Positions 5,379 through 7,542 of a DNA stretch of 7,542 bases are shown here, in pieces. Both the position numbers and the translations under genes were made by a program. The stretch covers positions 1 to 7,542 of the forward strand of contig DASWMO010000151.1 of the NCBI GenBank assembly GCA_036399715.1. The letters run 5' to 3'. The number at the start of each line of letters is the position of its first letter. The stretch's first letter is position 1. The stretch is from DASVSE01 sp036399715. Its GTDB lineage: Bacteria > Bacteroidota > Rhodothermia > Rhodothermales > Rubricoccaceae. Under the pieces are notes generated by a model that saw only the letters and a list, made by a program, of their open reading frames with translations, was not told where the DNA came from and ran no database searches.

Positions 5379-6878
5379 TTACTCCGCCGACGTGAGCGTC
5401 GCGGCGAGGGCGTCGGGGCTGAGGTCGCCGACGGCGAGGCGGACGAGCGCGGCGCGGAAGACGAGCCCGTAGGCCGCCTGCGCGCTAGCGGACTCGGCCT
5501 GCGCGAGGCGCGCCTGCGCGTCGGCGACGGCGTAGAGCGTGCCGGCGCCGAGTTCGTAGCGGTCGCGCTCGACGCGGAGGGCCGCCTGTGCGGCCTCGAC
5601 CTGCACCCTCGACGCCGCGAGCCGGGCGACGGCCGTGCGCGCCTCGACGGCCGCCGTCTGCACGTCAGCATCGACCTGTCGGACGAGTGCCGAGCGCGTC
5701 AGGCGCGCGTCGTCGGCCCGGACCTGCGCCTCGGCGACGCCGCGGCGCGTGGCGTAGCGGTCGAAGATGGGGACGACGAGCGAGAGCGCGATGCTGCTGC
5801 GCCGGTTGTCGAGGCCCTGGATAAAGAGCGGCGTCCGCTCCAGATCCGGCTGCCCGCCCGCGACCGTGAACGGCACGCCCCCGACGAGGATCGGCGTGCC
5901 GTCGGGGAGCGTGACGGGGACGGTCGGGAGGGGCGCCGACGGATCGGCGAGGCGCTGCTGGAGACTTGAGTAACCGGTCCCGATGCTCACGGAGAGGTCG
6001 ACGCTCGGGCGGCCCTGCGCGCGCGCGCCGCTCGTGGCGGCCTCGGCCGAGCGGATCCGGATGTCCTGCGCGCGGACATCGGCGCGCGAGGCGCGGGCGC
6101 TCGCGAGGAGGTCGGCGAGCGGCGGCGGCTCGTAGGCGAGGGCGCCGGCCGCTGTCAGCGCGGCAAGGCTCGGGCCAACGAACGTTGGCGCGGCGAGGGG
6201 GTCGAGGCCCGTCGCCTGGACGAGGAGCGCCTCGTCGCGGGCGACGGCACCCTCGGCCTCGACGAGGGCGGCGCGGCGCTCGGCCACGACGGCGTCCTGC
6301 GCGATGAGGTCGCCGCGCGCGCGGACGCCGCCCTCGACGAGGCCCGCGACCTGCTCGCGCTGGCTGAGCGCGGCCGCAAGCTGTCCCTGCTGCACGCCGA
6401 CGAGTTCGCGGTCCAGCAGGAGTTGCAGAAAGCGCTGCGCGACATCGAGCGCGACCTGCTGCTCGGTCCGGATGGCCGCGACGCCCGCCGCCGCCCGGTC
6501 CAGCCGCGCGCCCTCGACGGCGTAGCGCGTGCGGCTGCCGTCGAACAGCCGCACGTCCGCGCTCACGCCGACGTTGAGCGACTGAGTGCTCTGGGACGAG
6601 AGTTGGCCCGTCGTCTGGTCGAAGCCGAGGCCGAACTGCTGGGCCGGGCCGGCCTGGAACGTGACCGACGGCAGGCGGCCGGCCTGCGCGCCGCGGACGG
6701 CGAGGGCGCCCGCGCGGTCCGCGATGCCGGCCCGCGCCACCTCGGGGCTGTTGCGGATCGCGACCCGCACCGCCTCGGGGAGCGTGACGGTCGGACCGAG
6801 CGTGTCGGGCGTCTGGGCAGTGGCCGCGAGCGGCGCGAGCGCAGCGAGGCAAACGGCGAGTCTCAACGTCAGCAGCAT
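5379..6878 (-). CDS. TolC family outer-membrane efflux protein
   Basis: This 499-residue protein begins with a signal peptide (1-21, ending ATA before QTP) and has the duplicated OEP/TolC architecture. Repeat one spans about 30-225, with a helix beginning VTLPEAVRVAIRNSPEV, a beta hairpin region at 70-112 ending VRLFDGSRTRY, and a helix with LVEGGVRARGDLIAQDA. Repeat two spans about 255-485, with strands near 292-302 and 362-373 (VVPIFDRYATRRGVAEA) and the helix RYELGAGTLYAVADAQARLAQAE. The helices are Ala-rich. The strand-loop segment 303-360, rich in Pro and Gly, is a long loop probably exposed outside the cell. Three such subunits form the exit duct docking with the adaptor encoded 45 nt downstream. 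The frame continues upstream to 7052 through the tRNA gene, but the start at 6878 is fixed by the signal peptide. No TAnnTTTG promoter is seen between the tRNA and this start. Confidence 0.92.
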   Translation of the reverse strand: MLLTLRLAVCLAALAPLAATAQTPDTLGPTVTLPEAVRVAIRNSPEVARAGIADRAGALAVRGAQAGRLPSVTFQAGPAQQFGLGFDQTTGQLSSQSTQSLNVGVSADVRLFDGSRTRYAVEGARLDRAAAGVAAIRTEQQVALDVAQRFLQLLLDRELVGVQQGQLAAALSQREQVAGLVEGGVRARGDLIAQDAVVAERRAALVEAEGAVARDEALLVQATGLDPLAAPTFVGPSLAALTAAGALAYEPPPLADLLASARASRADVRAQDIRIRSAEAATSGARAQGRPSVDLSVSIGTGYSSLQQRLADPSAPLPTVPVTLPDGTPILVGGVPFTVAGGQPDLERTPLFIQGLDNRRSSIALSLVVPIFDRYATRRGVAEAQVRADDARLTRSALVRQVDADVQTAAVEARTAVARLAASRVQVEAAQAALRVERDRYELGAGTLYAVADAQARLAQAESASAQAAYGLVFRAALVRLAVGDLSPDALAATLTSAE

Positions 6879-6951
6879 CGGGCGGGGCAGGTCTCCAGGC
6901 TGGGCAGACGGCCGAATCGGAGCCGAGTTGCGCCGCGCTCGTGGCGGCCAG

Positions 6952-7036
6952 CGGAAGGGGTGGGATTCGAACCCACGGTGCCTTGCGGCACAGCGGTTTT
7001 CAAGACCGCCGCGATCGACCACTCTGCCACCCTTCC
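6952..7036 (-). tRNA. tRNA-Ser(UGA)
   Basis: Eighty-five nt fold as a class II tRNA. The 7-bp acceptor stem pairs GGAAGGG (7036-7030) with CCCTTCC (6959-6953), followed by a G discriminator at 6952. The anticodon arm GCGGT-CTTGAAA-ACCGC (7009-6993) places TGA at 7002-7000, which reads UCA and related serine codons. A long variable arm with the stem-loop GTGCCGCAAGGCAC follows, as expected for serine. The T arm contains GGTTCGAATCC. CCA is not encoded, since CTG follows the discriminator, so it must be added enzymatically. Confidence 0.95.
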
Positions 7037-7072
7037 TGAAATGTGCGCCCACCGCCGGCGCTCGGGACGCCC

Positions 7073-7306
7073 TCAGACGCCGCGGAGCGTGTCGACTTCG
7101 GCGGCGAGGCGGGCGACCTCTTTGAGCGAGCCCGTAAGGTGGGCGCGGAGGTTGCGGTGCTCCTCCTGGAGGTCGGCGAGTTCGCGCGTGAGGCGGTCGC
7201 GCTCGGCCGTGAGGCCGTCGATCTCGTCCTTGACCTCGCGGAGGCGGGCGCGCGGGACCCGGATGATGTCGTCGGAGTCCCCGGCGGGGGGCGTGCTGTC
7301 GCTCAT
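7073..7306 (-). CDS. Small coiled-coil protein of unknown function
   Basis: This 77-residue protein has a polar, Asp/Ser-rich N-terminus (about 1-15) followed by an almost continuous heptad coiled coil from about 20 to 75 (LREVKDEIDGLTAERDRL, then TRELADLQEEHRNLRAHL and LKEVARLAAEVDTL). It has no signal peptide, membrane segment or cysteine, so it is probably a cytoplasmic homo-oligomer. Size and composition recall small cell-division or chaperone-like coiled-coil proteins (ZapB-like), but no specific motif supports that. It starts 11 nt after the stop of the upstream gene on the same strand, suggesting one operon, and ends 36 nt before the tRNA-Ser gene. Confidence 0.75.
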   Translation of the reverse strand: MSDSTPPAGDSDDIIRVPRARLREVKDEIDGLTAERDRLTRELADLQEEHRNLRAHLTGSLKEVARLAAEVDTLRGV

Positions 7307-7317
7307 GGGGTGTGCGG

Positions 7318-7542
7318 TCAGTTGTTGCCGCCGAGCGGCTGGGGGCGGTAGTCGCCGTCGGGCACCGGCGGCTTGACGTCGGCGGGGTCGCCGGCCGGGG
7401 GCGTGTCCGCGCCGGGGAGTCGCGGGATGGGCGCGGCCGTGACGCCGGCGGTCTGCTCGAGCGACACCGAGAAGGTGCCCGAGCCGCCGGCCGAGCCCAC
7501 GACGACGCGGAAGCGGCCGTCGGCGGGGAGCGTGACGCGGGC
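7318..7542 (-). CDS. C-terminal part of an envelope or secreted protein (partial)
   Basis: The frame enters from the right edge and ends at TGA (7320-7318). The 74 visible residues begin ARVTLPADGRFRVVVGSAGGSGTFSVSLEQ in pieces: a strand VTLPADG, then RFRVVVGSAGG, then GTFSVSLEQ. This beta-strand pattern resembles the end of bacterial pre-peptidase C-terminal (PPC) or similar beta-sandwich domains that occur in secreted proteins. A Pro/Gly/Asp-rich low-complexity tail of about 40 residues follows, ending GGNN. No start is visible: the frame stays open to the window edge, so the GTG at 7500 is an internal valine. It lies 11 nt upstream of the coiled-coil gene, probably co-transcribed. The PPC resemblance is by eye only. 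Confidence 0.65.
   Translation of the reverse strand, partial: ARVTLPADGRFRVVVGSAGGSGTFSVSLEQTAGVTAAPIPRLPGADTPPAGDPADVKPPVPDGDYRPQPLGGNN

Noticed and set aside
3954..5969. Long plus-strand frames opposite the adaptor and TolC genes
   Set aside because: They are antisense shadows. The minus-strand products have clear signal or anchor segments and family architecture.
6952..7036. tRNA-Ser as an integration (att) site
   Set aside because: I see no integrase gene and no repeated tRNA 3' end elsewhere in the window.
6879..7052. N-terminal extension of the TolC-family protein
   Set aside because: The extension reads through the tRNA-Ser gene, and the signal peptide begins at 6878.
7045..7061. 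5-bp hairpin (GCGCC/GGCGC) between the coiled-coil gene and the tRNA
   Set aside because: The stem is short and only a weak ATTTC follows. It is not convincing as a terminator in DNA this GC-rich.

Overview
The window is very GC-rich (near 70% by eye) and looks like a chromosomal segment from a high-GC member of the Bacteroidota/FCB group, most plausibly Rhodothermota (Rubrivirga/Rubricoccus-like). This placement is an inference from four signs: a secreted protein ending in a type IX secretion (T9SS) sorting domain, a PF13568-like outer-membrane beta-barrel protein, a match to the Bacteroidota promoter consensus TAnnTTTG, and the near absence of Shine-Dalgarno sequences.

Layout from left to right. 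The first 44 bases hold the tail of a plus-strand gene. A strong hairpin terminator separates it from a convergent minus-strand gene for a small outer-membrane beta-barrel protein (110-712). Divergent from that gene is bshA (840-2021, plus), the glycosyltransferase that starts bacillithiol synthesis. bshA converges, with a 3-nt gap, on a minus-strand gene for a secreted T9SS-sorted protein (2025-2792). From 2923 to 3162 lies an uninterrupted array of 21-bp tandem repeats with 42-bp and probably 84-bp higher-order periodicity.

The right half is a minus-strand efflux operon, transcribed right to left: a TolC-family outer-membrane factor (6878-5379), a MacA/HlyD-like periplasmic adaptor (5333-3918) and a MacB-type ABC ATPase (3921-3163, overlapping the adaptor by ATGA). 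Together these would form most of a tripartite ABC exporter, but the FtsX/MacB-type permease is absent. The repeat array begins directly after the ATPase stop codon, where a permease gene would often sit. A tRNA-Ser(UGA) gene lies 73 nt upstream of the TolC gene on the same strand. Beyond it are a small coiled-coil protein and the C-terminal part of a further secreted or envelope protein.

Most genes are recognisable. The least explained element is the 21-bp array: it is phased at two helical turns per unit, strongly strand-asymmetric, and kept open in the frame of the ABC ATPase. I see no CRISPR, transposon, phage or defence system.
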